The notes under the pieces are model-generated. The model saw nothing but the letters and a program-made list of their open reading frames with translations. It ran no database searches and was not told the DNA's origin. From Gammaproteobacteria bacterium (lineage in GTDB: Bacteria > Pseudomonadota > Gammaproteobacteria > Ga0077536), in NCBI GenBank assembly GCA_019747795.1, contig JAIEQK010000080.1:1-37236 (forward strand): a stretch of DNA of 37,236 nt, written 5' to 3'. Both the position numbers and the translations under genes were made by a program. Each line of letters starts with the position of its first letter. Position 1 is the first letter of the stretch. Below, piece after piece: positions 23,413 through 30,832 of this stretch.

Positions 23413-23993
23413 AGCTCCATGCATCGTTGCTGCTGACCGCGGCCCTCCTCGCGCTCACGGCCTGTAGCCACACGCCGACGCCGCGCTACTACGTGCTGAG
23501 CGGTCCGCCGCTCGCGAGCGATGCGGCCGCACGTCAGGGTCCGCGCCTGGGCCTCGGTCCCATCACGTTGCCGAGCTACCTGGACCGGCCGCAGATCGTG
23601 ACCCGCGCCAGCGCCACCGAACTCACGCTCGCGCAGGAACATCGCTGGGCCGAGCCGTTGAACGTGTCCTTCGCCCGCGCGCTGCAGGCCGAGTTGCTGC
23701 ACCGCCTGCCCGCCAGCGACGTCGTGCTGCATCCGTGGTCGAGCAGCAGCGGCGTGGCGCGCCAGGTCAGCGTCGACGTGCTGCGCTTCGAGCGCGACGT
23801 CGACGGCCGCTTCGTGCTCGGCGCGCGCTGGACCGTGCAGACGCCGGGCGGCGAACCGCGACCGGCGCCGCGCACCAGCGAGATAGCCCTGCCCGCCGGC
23901 CAGGACGACTACGCCGCGCTGGTCGCCGCCGCCAACGGCGCCATCGCGACGCTCGCGGAACAGATCACCACCGCGCTCGACGCCGCGCCCTGA
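23409..23993 (+). CDS. pqiC: PqiC-type outer-membrane lipoprotein of the MCE system
   Basis: This 194-residue lipoprotein has a signal ending in the lipobox LTAC (Cys19), then YYVLSGPPLA, LGLGPITLPSYLDRPQIV and LAQEHRWAEPLNVSF, the pattern of the ABC-type transport auxiliary lipoproteins YmbA/PqiC. These dock an MCE needle at the outer membrane. No Asp follows the Cys, consistent with sorting to the outer membrane. It overlaps the MlaD stop by 4 bp and closes the four-gene operon. No mlaC or mlaA homologue is present, so the system looks like a Pqi-type needle with Mla-type inner-membrane parts. Confidence 0.9.
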   Translation: MKLHASLLLTAALLALTACSHTPTPRYYVLSGPPLASDAAARQGPRLGLGPITLPSYLDRPQIVTRASATELTLAQEHRWAEPLNVSFARALQAELLHRLPASDVVLHPWSSSSGVARQVSVDVLRFERDVDGRFVLGARWTVQTPGGEPRPAPRTSEIALPAGQDDYAALVAAANGAIATLAEQITTALDAAP

Positions 23994-24033
23994 GCGCGGC
24001 GCCACTCACGTCAATCGCAAGGGGAGCATCAAC

Positions 24034-24639
24034 ATGATCAAGGTCTACCACGCACCGCGCACCCGCTCGGTCCGCATCCTGTGGCTGCTGGAGGAACTCG
24101 GCCTGCCCTACGAGATCGAGAAGGTCGCCTTCGGCCCCAAGCCCAAGCCCTTCGGCCAGGACACGCCCTTCGGCAAGGTGCCCGCGCTGGTCGATGGCGA
24201 GGTTTCGATGTTCGAGTCGGGCGCGATGGTCGAGTACATCCTCGAGCGCTACGGCAACGGCCGCCTGGCGCCGGCGGTGGGCGACCCGGAGCGCGCCACC
24301 TACCTGCAGTGGCTGCACTTCTCCGAGAGCACGGCCTTCGTGCCGATGTCGGCCGTGGTGTGGCTGAAACTCTATCGCAAGGATGCCGAGCAGCAGGCGG
24401 ACCTGATCAAGGACGCCATCGAGCGTGCCGCGGTCGCCTTCGAGTTCCTCGAAGCGCGCATGGGCGACCACGACTACCTGCTCGCGAGCGGCTTCTCCGC
24501 CGCCGACATCATGCTGGGGCTGACGCTCAACATCGCGAAGATGTTCAACATCATCGACGAAGAGCATTTCCCCAAGATCGCCGCCTACCACAAGCGCCTC
24601 GCGGCGCGTCCGGCGTTGGTGAAGGCGCAGACGCTGTAA
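24034..24639 (+). CDS. Glutathione S-transferase family protein
   Basis: This 201-residue GST has the N-terminal thioredoxin-like domain (HAPRTRSVRILWLLEELGL with the catalytic-type Ser/Arg region, FGKVPALVDGEVSMFESGAM for glutathione gamma-glutamyl binding) and the helical domain with a DYLLASGFSAADIMLG N-cap motif. GGGGAG lies 8 nt before the ATG. It sits 40 bp downstream of the MCE operon on the same strand; read-through is possible but no function links them. Class and substrate cannot be set by eye. Confidence 0.9.
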   Translation: MIKVYHAPRTRSVRILWLLEELGLPYEIEKVAFGPKPKPFGQDTPFGKVPALVDGEVSMFESGAMVEYILERYGNGRLAPAVGDPERATYLQWLHFSESTAFVPMSAVVWLKLYRKDAEQQADLIKDAIERAAVAFEFLEARMGDHDYLLASGFSAADIMLGLTLNIAKMFNIIDEEHFPKIAAYHKRLAARPALVKAQTL

Positions 24640-24663
24640 CGGTCCGCCTCGCACTCTGGGATC

Positions 24664-24824
24664 GAATGTCGGGTTGAAACCCGACCTACACGGTGTTCGT
24701 GCCGTGCGTGGCGCTCCGGATTCGACTGTCGGGCTGTAGGTCGGACTTCAGTCCGACATTCCATTCCAGAGCGCCAGGCGCCGCGCGAATGTCGGGCTGT
24801 AGGTCGGACTTCAGTCCGACATTC
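24664..24824. repeat. REP cluster of three palindromes
   Basis: Palindromes lie at 24664-24690 (core GTCGGGTTGAAACCCGAC), 24735-24761 and 24798-24824 (both GTCGGACTTCAGTCCGAC). The last two sit in a direct repeat, TGTCGGGC before TGTAGGTCGG, offset by 63 bp. The cores are the same two variants seen at 6954-7036 but in the opposite, outward arrangement. The cluster separates the convergent GST and SRPBCC genes; unlike the first site it does not supply their stop codons. Confidence 0.8.
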
Positions 24825-24834
24825 ATGCCGCCGT

Positions 24835-25299
24835 TCAATACGGCGACTCGCCCACCTTGCGGCCGAGCGCGTGGGCCTTCTCGATGTTGCCGAGAAAGAG
24901 CTCGTAGAAATTCGTCAGCATGCCGTCGACTTCGGCGGTAGGCAGGCCATGCTCGGTGTAATGGCCTTCCCATACCACCTTGGTGTGGCCCGCATCGACG
25001 CTCGCGAGACGCACCACGGCGACGTAGTCGCGCATCGGCAGCGGGTAATTCTCGACGATGGAATAGACGATGACCTGCGGCGCGACGGCCACGTCCAGCC
25101 GCTCGATGATCTGGCCGTCCACGCCGAGCTCCGGCTTGAAGCGCGCGAAGCGCCGCGCGCCGATGGTGTTGCCCTCGCAGCTGAACTCGACGAGGTTGCC
25201 GGGCGGATGCAGCTTGTCCAGCGCGCCGAAGTCGGCGAGCCAGTCCCACACGTAGGCGTGGGGCGCGTTGACGATGCGTTCGAGACGGGCGACGGGCAT
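24835..25299 (-). CDS. SRPBCC/START-like ligand-binding protein
   Basis: This 154-residue protein reads as a polyketide cyclase/SRPBCC-fold protein: an N-terminal strand MPVARLERIVNAPHAYVWDW with the helix AxxVWxWLADF, central strands (GARRFARFKP, RLDVAVAPQVIVYSI) and the long C-terminal helix TNFYELFLGNIEKAHAL. Such proteins bind small hydrophobic ligands. The ATG at 25299 has AGGAG 7 nt upstream and is preferred to a GTG at 25323. It is 73 bp downstream of the glutamate racemase gene on the same strand and ends 10 bp beyond the REP cluster. Confidence 0.82.
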   Translation of the reverse strand: MPVARLERIVNAPHAYVWDWLADFGALDKLHPPGNLVEFSCEGNTIGARRFARFKPELGVDGQIIERLDVAVAPQVIVYSIVENYPLPMRDYVAVVRLASVDAGHTKVVWEGHYTEHGLPTAEVDGMLTNFYELFLGNIEKAHALGRKVGESPY

Positions 25300-25372
25300 G
25301 GGAGCACTCCTGACGGATGACAAGAAAGGCGAGCGCGCAGCATAACGCCGCGCCGCGGGCGCGGCCCATTGC

Positions 25373-26182
25373 TCAAAGCTTGGTGGCGATCCCGAGGCTT
25401 GTCGCCGCCTCCACGCTCACGCGCCGCGCCAGCAGGCGCGACATCACCGCGGCTGCCTCGTCCGGTACGCCGGTGGTGAAGAAGCGTTCCTCGCCCCGCG
25501 CGTCGGCGGGCGCCGGCCACGGCAGTCGCCGCACGAGCTGGCGCGCGACGGCGACGGAGGGCTCGATGATCGCGACGCGTGGTCCGAGCAGATCGCGCAG
25601 GCAGGGTTCGAGAAAGGTGAAGTGGGTGCAGCCCAGCACCACCGCGTCCAGTCGCTCGCCGAGCGCGGGCGCGAGATAGCGCCGCAGCAGCGCGTCACAG
25701 GCCGCGGCGTCGGCCAGTCCCGCCTCCACCAGGTCCGCGAGCCCGGAACAGGGCTGCACGAGGATGTCGGCGTCGCCGCCGTGGCGCGCGCAGAGCGCCG
25801 CTACCGCCGCGCTCTCGGCGGTGCGCTGGGTGGCGAGCACCAGGATGCGGCCGCGCGGGCTCGCCGCCACGGCCGGCTTGATCGCCGGTTCGATGCCGAC
25901 GATGGGCAGCGCGTGACGCGCGCGCAGCGTGTCAACCGCCGTGACCGTCGCGGTGTTGCAGGCGATCACCACCGCCTTCGCCTCCAGCGCTTCGAGACGC
26001 GCGACGATGGCGCCGACGCGACCGGTGATGTAGTCGGCCGGCTTGTCGCCGTAGGGCGCATGGCCGGAATCGGCGACGTAGACCAGCGTTTCGGCGGGCA
26101 GCAGTGCGCGCACCGCGCGCTGCACCGCGAGCCCGCCCACGCCGGAATCGATGATGCCAATGAAGCCCGCGGGCAGCCCCAT
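25373..26182 (-). CDS. murI: Glutamate racemase
   Basis: This 269-residue cofactor-independent racemase makes D-glutamate for peptidoglycan. DSG near 12-14, ADSGHAPYGDK, IACNTATVTA with catalytic Cys75, and VLGCTHF with catalytic Cys185 and His187 are all present. The length is normal. The ATG at 26182 lies 13 bp after the stop of the NTF2-like gene, so it is probably translated as part of that transcript; its own ribosome site is weak. Confidence 0.96.
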   Translation of the reverse strand: MGLPAGFIGIIDSGVGGLAVQRAVRALLPAETLVYVADSGHAPYGDKPADYITGRVGAIVARLEALEAKAVVIACNTATVTAVDTLRARHALPIVGIEPAIKPAVAASPRGRILVLATQRTAESAAVAALCARHGGDADILVQPCSGLADLVEAGLADAAACDALLRRYLAPALGERLDAVVLGCTHFTFLEPCLRDLLGPRVAIIEPSVAVARQLVRRLPWPAPADARGEERFFTTGVPDEAAAVMSRLLARRVSVEAATSLGIATKL

Positions 26183-26195
26183 GCCGTGCTCGCGC

Positions 26196-26549
26196 TCAGA
26201 GGTAATGCGCCGCGGCGCGGGCCACCCGCCCGTCGTCGGCGAAGAAGAACACCTCCACGGCCGGGCCGCGCGCGCCCTGGTAATGGAGCGCGACGCTGTC
26301 GGCGCCGATGAAGACATCCAGGAGTTCGAAGTGCAGGTCCGGCATGCGTTCCAGCGCCGTGCGCCAGTAATCGCCCACCGCCTCCTTGCCGCGCAGCACG
26401 CCGGACGGCTCGCCCGCGATGTCCGCGATGCGCGGCGAGGACATCACGAAGTCGTCAGTGTAGTGCGCCAGGATGCGTTCCAGGTCGTGGGCGTTCCAGG
26501 ACGCGATCCAGTCATCGGCGAAGTGACGTGCGTGGTCGTGATCGATCAT
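26196..26549 (-). CDS. NTF2-like (SnoaL-type) protein
   Basis: This 117-residue alpha/beta-barrel protein has the helix-turn HFADDWIASWNAHDLERILA, then HYTDDFVMSSPRI and GKEAVGDYWRTALERMPDLH, typical of the SnoaL/NTF2 superfamily, which includes isomerases and many ligand-binding proteins of unknown role. AGGG lies about 8 nt before the ATG. It sits between the macro-domain-like gene (37-bp gap) and murI (13-bp gap) in a minus-strand run. No specific activity can be assigned. Confidence 0.82.
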   Translation of the reverse strand: MIDHDHARHFADDWIASWNAHDLERILAHYTDDFVMSSPRIADIAGEPSGVLRGKEAVGDYWRTALERMPDLHFELLDVFIGADSVALHYQGARGPAVEVFFFADDGRVARAAAHYL

Positions 26550-26586
26550 GTCGGAACCCTGGAATTACCTACGGTCGCGGCGCGCT

Positions 26587-27663
26587 TCATCCAGCGTCGC
26601 GCCACAGCGCGCGCGCGTCCCACAGACGACGACGCTGGTGGTTGACGACTTCCTGCCACACGCGAAACGGCGCCGGCGGCAGGTAGCAGCCCCGCGCGAC
26701 ATCGTAGCGCCCCGCGACGCCAGTGAGCACGGCCATTGCGTCGGTGGCGGCGGCCTTGACGCCATCGTCGGTGCTGCGTGCGCCGACATAGAAATCGTTG
26801 CCCGGCCACGAGACATGGTCCCAGGCTACCAGGCTGTAGAGCCGGCAGCCCGCGTAGTCGTCGGTGTCGTCGGCATAGTCCTGCGGCGCGCAGAGCTGCG
26901 GCCGCGGCGAGGTCGCGCGGCGCAGCGGCCGCACCAGGAAGTCGATGCCGTTGATCCGCTCGCGCGACTGCGCGCATTCATCGTAGGGGTCGTAGTAGAT
27001 CGCGCGGAGGTTCGGCAACGTCGCACCTTCTTCGTGGAGAAGACGCGCCAGGACGTCGCGCAGGCGTTCGCCCAGGCGACCCCGAAAGGGTCCGGCGAAC
27101 TGACCGCAACCAAGGCCCGGCACGGTCACGAAGCCGCCGCGTGCGCGGCCGACGTCTGCGTCTACGTAGCGCAGTACTGTCAGCAAGCGCCGGCGGTAGA
27201 GCTCGTAGTAGCCATCGGCACGCCAGGCGCCGTCGTCGGTGGTGACGGCCGACCAGTCGGCCGGCGCATGCCCACGATCGTTTCTCAGCAAAGCACCGGG
27301 CGTGAACACCAGCGTGGCGTCGAAGGGCTCGGCGTGGGGCGTGGGTGCGACGTGACGGCCGTCGTCGAACACCGTCACTGGCACCGCCACGGACAGGTCG
27401 CCGAGCAGCGCGAGCTCACGCAGCGTCCAGTCGGAGCCGTCGCCCGCAATCTCGCTCTCGGCGAAAATCTGCGGCCGCTTGGTGTCGCACAGACAGCCGA
27501 GCAGGGTTTCGGCATCGAGGTCCCGCAGCGCCACGTCGCGCAGCCGAAGCGCCAAGCGGTCGCCGGGCCGTGCGACACCCGCGCGCAGGTCCGTCAGGTA
27601 GCTCTGAGCCGCGTCGCGCGTCGCGCGCGGTAGCAGTAAACGGTAGCCGCGCACGTCTTCCAT
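26587..27663 (-). CDS. Macro-domain-like protein of unknown function (possibly DUF4804)
   Basis: This 358-residue protein has no clear enzyme match. The segment PGLGCGQFAGPF (182-193) resembles the loop of macro domains that contacts ADP-ribose, preceded by a hydrophobic strand GGFVTV and followed by a helix. A second conserved-looking block, SWPGNDFYVGARSTDDGVKA (285-304), and the C-terminal WQEVVNHQRRRLW follow. From memory these blocks resemble proteins annotated DUF4804, but I am not sure. ATG 27663 is chosen over a GTG at 27681. It is 27 bp downstream of the AHSA1-like gene and 37 bp upstream of the NTF2-like gene, so likely in the operon with murI. An ADP-ribose-binding or hydrolysing role is inference only. 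Confidence 0.55.
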   Translation of the reverse strand: MEDVRGYRLLLPRATRDAAQSYLTDLRAGVARPGDRLALRLRDVALRDLDAETLLGCLCDTKRPQIFAESEIAGDGSDWTLRELALLGDLSVAVPVTVFDDGRHVAPTPHAEPFDATLVFTPGALLRNDRGHAPADWSAVTTDDGAWRADGYYELYRRRLLTVLRYVDADVGRARGGFVTVPGLGCGQFAGPFRGRLGERLRDVLARLLHEEGATLPNLRAIYYDPYDECAQSRERINGIDFLVRPLRRATSPRPQLCAPQDYADDTDDYAGCRLYSLVAWDHVSWPGNDFYVGARSTDDGVKAAATDAMAVLTGVAGRYDVARGCYLPPAPFRVWQEVVNHQRRRLWDARALWRDAG

Positions 27664-27690
27664 CCTGTCGGAACGCCGCACAGGCGCCGC

Positions 27691-28140
27691 TCACACGTCC
27701 TGGATGTCAGGCTCGACCAAGTGCGCGAGCTGTTCCAGGGATTCCTGCCAGCCCAGGTAGCACAGCTCCGGCGGAATGGCTTCGGGAATGCCGCTCTGCA
27801 CCACGGTCAGTTCCGTGCCGCACAGCACCGGGCGCAGCGTCACCGTGACCTCGATGACCCCGGGCAGGCCGGGATCGTCGAACACATCGGTGTAGCGCAG
27901 GCGGCTGTCGGGGTCGAGTTCGAGGTACTCGCCGCCGAAGCCGTGGGTCACGCCGGTGCCGAAGTTGGTGAAGGACGCATGGAAAGTGCCGCCGACCCGC
28001 GCGTCCATGTGCTGCACGCGGCAGGTGAAGCCGCGCGGCGGCAGCCACTTGGCGAGCGCGTCGGGTTCAAGAAAAGCGCGGTAGACGCGGGTGGGCGTGG
28101 TCTTCAACACGCGGTGCAGGTGGACGGTGCCGGTGGCCAT
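27691..28140 (-). CDS. AHSA1/SRPBCC-family protein
   Basis: This 149-residue protein starts TVHLHRVLKTTPTRVYRAF and continues EPDALAKWLPPRGFTCRV, GGTFHASFTNF, then GEYLELDPDSRLRYTDVF and a C-terminal LGWQESLEQLAHLVEP helix, the standard pattern of the AHSA1 (activator of Hsp90 homologue) branch of SRPBCC proteins. GAGG lies 7 nt before the ATG. It leads the minus-strand run that continues with the macro-domain-like, NTF2-like and murI genes. Bacterial members usually bind small ligands; the ligand here is unknown. Confidence 0.88.
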   Translation of the reverse strand: MATGTVHLHRVLKTTPTRVYRAFLEPDALAKWLPPRGFTCRVQHMDARVGGTFHASFTNFGTGVTHGFGGEYLELDPDSRLRYTDVFDDPGLPGVIEVTVTLRPVLCGTELTVVQSGIPEAIPPELCYLGWQESLEQLAHLVEPDIQDV

Positions 28141-28237
28141 TGGGCAGCCTCGCTGCGACGATGCTTGCGGGACCGCCATTCTAGTCGCTGTCGCGCGCAC
28201 CGGTCGCGGCGCGGGCGGGCGTCAGCGTGGCGCCGGG

Positions 28238-28783
28238 TCAGATCAGCAGCAGCACCTGCGCAATCAGCAGCAAGTCGATGCCGGCCACGCCTATCAGGAG
28301 CGCGCGATAGACCGAACCATAGCGTTCGGGCCCGAGCTTGAGCGCTTCGCGCGCGCGGCTGGTGGCGACCGCGATCAGCAGCGCGCCGATCAGTACCGCG
28401 AGCGTCGCGGCGACGTAGGTCACGAAGGTCAGCGGCAGGAGGGTGCTCAAGGACTCGATCTCGGCCGGATGACCGTCCCGCGGCATCGACACCAACGACT
28501 TTTTGGGACGCGGAGTGGCCATGCGCTCGGCAAGCCAGTGCGCCCAGGGCAGCCCGAGCGCGGTCGGAGGCAGAAAGCTCGCGGCCAGCGCCGCGCGCTT
28601 GATCAGCCTGCCGTTGCGTCGGGTGCGCGAGCCACCGAGCACACCGCCGGCGAGGAAACAGGTCAGCGGCCACACCAGCGCGCCGTGCGCAACGCCGCTG
28701 AGCGGCGCAATCGCGCCGATCAGCCCGCCCACGGCAACGACGATGCACGCGGTGGCGACGCGGCTGCGGGAACGGGGGCGCAC
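28238..28783 (-). CDS. Small integral membrane protein, unknown function
   Basis: This ~181-residue protein has about four membrane segments (VATACIVVAVGGLIGAIA, ALVWPLTCFLAGGVLGG, LLPLTFVTYVAATLAVLI, and the C-terminal LLIGVAGIDLLLIAQVLLLI) and Arg/Lys-rich loops. The start is uncertain: GTG at 28783 is 10 nt after AGGA, while a TTG at 28792 is too close to it; no ATG is available. No family is recognised. The stop is 97 bp upstream of the AHSA1-like start on the same strand. Confidence 0.6.
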   Translation of the reverse strand: MRPRSRSRVATACIVVAVGGLIGAIAPLSGVAHGALVWPLTCFLAGGVLGGSRTRRNGRLIKRAALAASFLPPTALGLPWAHWLAERMATPRPKKSLVSMPRDGHPAEIESLSTLLPLTFVTYVAATLAVLIGALLIAVATSRAREALKLGPERYGSVYRALLIGVAGIDLLLIAQVLLLI

Positions 28784-28857
28784 TATCGGCAAGTCCTATG
28801 CTCTGAAGGCGGCGCTATTGTGCCGACAAGACTCGTGGCGTACCAGACGTTCCATCG

Positions 28858-28890
28858 CGCCTGTAGCGGCGCGCTGCGGCGCTACAGGCG
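28858..28890. repeat. Imperfect inverted repeat between the amidohydrolase and membrane-protein genes
   Basis: CGCCTGTAGC at 28858-28867 is complemented by GCTACAGGCG at 28881-28890, with further partial pairing of the 13-nt centre. It lies just 3' of the amidohydrolase stop on the minus strand and could be a terminator or another dispersed palindrome. Confidence 0.5.
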
Positions 28891-28925
28891 TTCCCGCGAA
28901 GCGCGCCGCGAAGCGGCCTGTGGAA

Positions 28926-30665
28926 TCAGCCCGCGCTGCGCAGGTGCTCGCGCTCCCATTGCGCGTCCGCCACGTAGGACGCGGCGCGCAGCACCCGCCC
29001 GGGCAGGGCGCCGGTGCACTCGTCGTGCTCGAAGGTCGGCACGCCGTTCACCAGGATCGCGCGGTAGCCGCGTGCCTTCTGGATGAGGCGCTTGCCGCCG
29101 CCGAGGATCTCCTCGTACACCGGCTCTTCCGGCGTGACCTCGAGCTTGTCGAGATCGTAGACCACGATGTCGGCCGGCATGCCGGGCGCGAGCGTGCCGA
29201 TGCCTTCGAGGCCAATGGCCGCGGCCGACATGTAGGACAGCCGCCAGTGCGCCTCCTCCAGGCTCATCACCTTCAGGTCCCGCACCCACTTGGTCAGCAT
29301 CACCGTCGGATACTTGCCGAGGCACAGGAACTGGGTGTGGGCGCCGCCGTCGGACAGCCCCGGGATGACGAAGGGGTGGCTCATGATCTGGCCGACCGCG
29401 TCGTCCTCGGTGTTGTTCAAGTCCTCGATCAGGAACAGCGTGCGCAGGTCTTCGCCGAGCGCGATGTCACAGAAGGCGTCGAGCGGCGCCTTGCCCTCGG
29501 CGCGCGCGATCTCGCCGACGTAGCGGCCCTTGTAGGCGGCCTGCGCGGAATCGAAGATCTTCATGCGATCCCAGTTCCCCGCCCACAGCCGGTTGGTGTA
29601 GTGGTCCAGGTCGTGCTGCAGCCGCGCCCGCACCTGGCCGTCGCGCAGGTTCGCGAGGCGCTGCTCCAGCGGACAGGCCAGCGCCTCGTTCCAGGCCGGC
29701 ATGTCGTCGAACAGGTTGTACTCGATGAGATTGAACAGCGACTCGATGCGGTGCGCATTGCCGAGCGCGAAGATGCGATGGCGCTTGTTCAGGTCTTCCA
29801 GCAGACCGAGCGCCTCCTTCCACTGCCCCGGCAGGTGGTGCACCTGCAGGATGGCGTTGTAGTACACCGGCCGACCGCTGATCTCCGCCCAGCGCTCCAG
29901 CATCGCCGCCTCTTCAGGGCCGAGATGCAGCGACTGCGGCGTGACTTCGATGGAGCCGACGTTGAACTCGCGGGCGACCGCGATCAGCGCCTCGGTCTCT
30001 TCGGCGGGCGCGATCAGGCTCGGCAGCTTGGAGCCGTCGAAGTCGCGGTCGATGAGATTCAAATCGGTGGACAGGCCGAGCGCGCCGGCGCGGTAGCCCT
30101 CACGCACCAGTTCCTTCATCTGCTCCAGTTCGTCCGCCGTCACCTGCGTGCGCGTGGTGTCCTCCTCGCCCAGCACCCAGGCGCGTATGGGCGACTGCGG
30201 AATGTAGGTCGCGACATTGACGCCGAGCCCCGCCCGCTCGAGCGACGCCAGGTAATCGCGTTGACTGACCCAGTCCCAGCGCATGCCGAGCTTCATCGAC
30301 TCGTAGGGAATGGCTTCCACGCGCGTCATGCGGCGCATGGCGCGCTCGCGATCGGCCGGCTTGCAGGGCGCGAAGCCGAAGCCGCAGGCCGCGACCACGA
30401 TGCTGGTGATGCCATGCCAGCAGGACTGGGACGCATACGGGTCCCAGTTGAGCTGGGCGTCGTAATGGGTGTGCACGTCGACGAAGCCCGGCGCGACGAT
30501 GAGACCCCGAGCATCGATCTCCTTCGCACCACGACCGTTGACGTGCCCGATCTCCGCGACCTTGCCGTCCTTGATCGCGAGGTCGCCGATGAAGGCCGGC
30601 ATGCGCGTGCCATCGACGATGCGCCCGCCGCGAATGACCAGATCGAATTCTGCCTGAGTTGCCAT
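28926..30665 (-). CDS. N-acyl-D-amino-acid deacylase-type amidohydrolase
   Basis: This 579-residue metal-dependent hydrolase belongs to the amidohydrolase superfamily branch of D-aminoacylases. HTHYDAQ (H65, H67) and VAACGFGFAPC (C94, matching the zinc-binding Cys of D-aminoacylase) are seen early; a central NAHRIES segment, LSDGGAH (the catalytic Asp) and the C-terminal GTLAPGMPADIVVYDLD small beta domain complete the fold. D-aminoacylases are about 480 residues, so this is a longer family member of uncertain substrate. The ATG has GGGGAGAG about 5 nt upstream. It is the last gene of the minus-strand catabolic block, 167 bp from the epoxide hydrolase. Confidence 0.88.
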   Translation of the reverse strand: MATQAEFDLVIRGGRIVDGTRMPAFIGDLAIKDGKVAEIGHVNGRGAKEIDARGLIVAPGFVDVHTHYDAQLNWDPYASQSCWHGITSIVVAACGFGFAPCKPADRERAMRRMTRVEAIPYESMKLGMRWDWVSQRDYLASLERAGLGVNVATYIPQSPIRAWVLGEEDTTRTQVTADELEQMKELVREGYRAGALGLSTDLNLIDRDFDGSKLPSLIAPAEETEALIAVAREFNVGSIEVTPQSLHLGPEEAAMLERWAEISGRPVYYNAILQVHHLPGQWKEALGLLEDLNKRHRIFALGNAHRIESLFNLIEYNLFDDMPAWNEALACPLEQRLANLRDGQVRARLQHDLDHYTNRLWAGNWDRMKIFDSAQAAYKGRYVGEIARAEGKAPLDAFCDIALGEDLRTLFLIEDLNNTEDDAVGQIMSHPFVIPGLSDGGAHTQFLCLGKYPTVMLTKWVRDLKVMSLEEAHWRLSYMSAAAIGLEGIGTLAPGMPADIVVYDLDKLEVTPEEPVYEEILGGGKRLIQKARGYRAILVNGVPTFEHDECTGALPGRVLRAASYVADAQWEREHLRSAG

Positions 30666-30832
30666 GCGTCTCTCCCCTGTGCTGCGTTGCCTGAACAGGC
30701 GCGCGAGCCGCGAGCAGGCGCGGGCGCGCGCATCGACCTTCCCCGCCCGCAGTCTGGGCGTGGGGCCGGCCGGCGGTCAAACACCCATGGGATAGCGCCC
30801 GCCGCCCCCCTTTCGCGGGGGAGCGCGGGGGC

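Noticed and set aside
24664..24824. CRISPR array
   Set aside because: The repeats are self-complementary, few and in both orientations with irregular spacing, which fits REP elements.
30801..30821. Terminator hairpin after the epoxide hydrolase gene
   Set aside because: Only a 5-bp C/G stem with a 6-nt loop and no T-tract on the minus strand; too weak to call.
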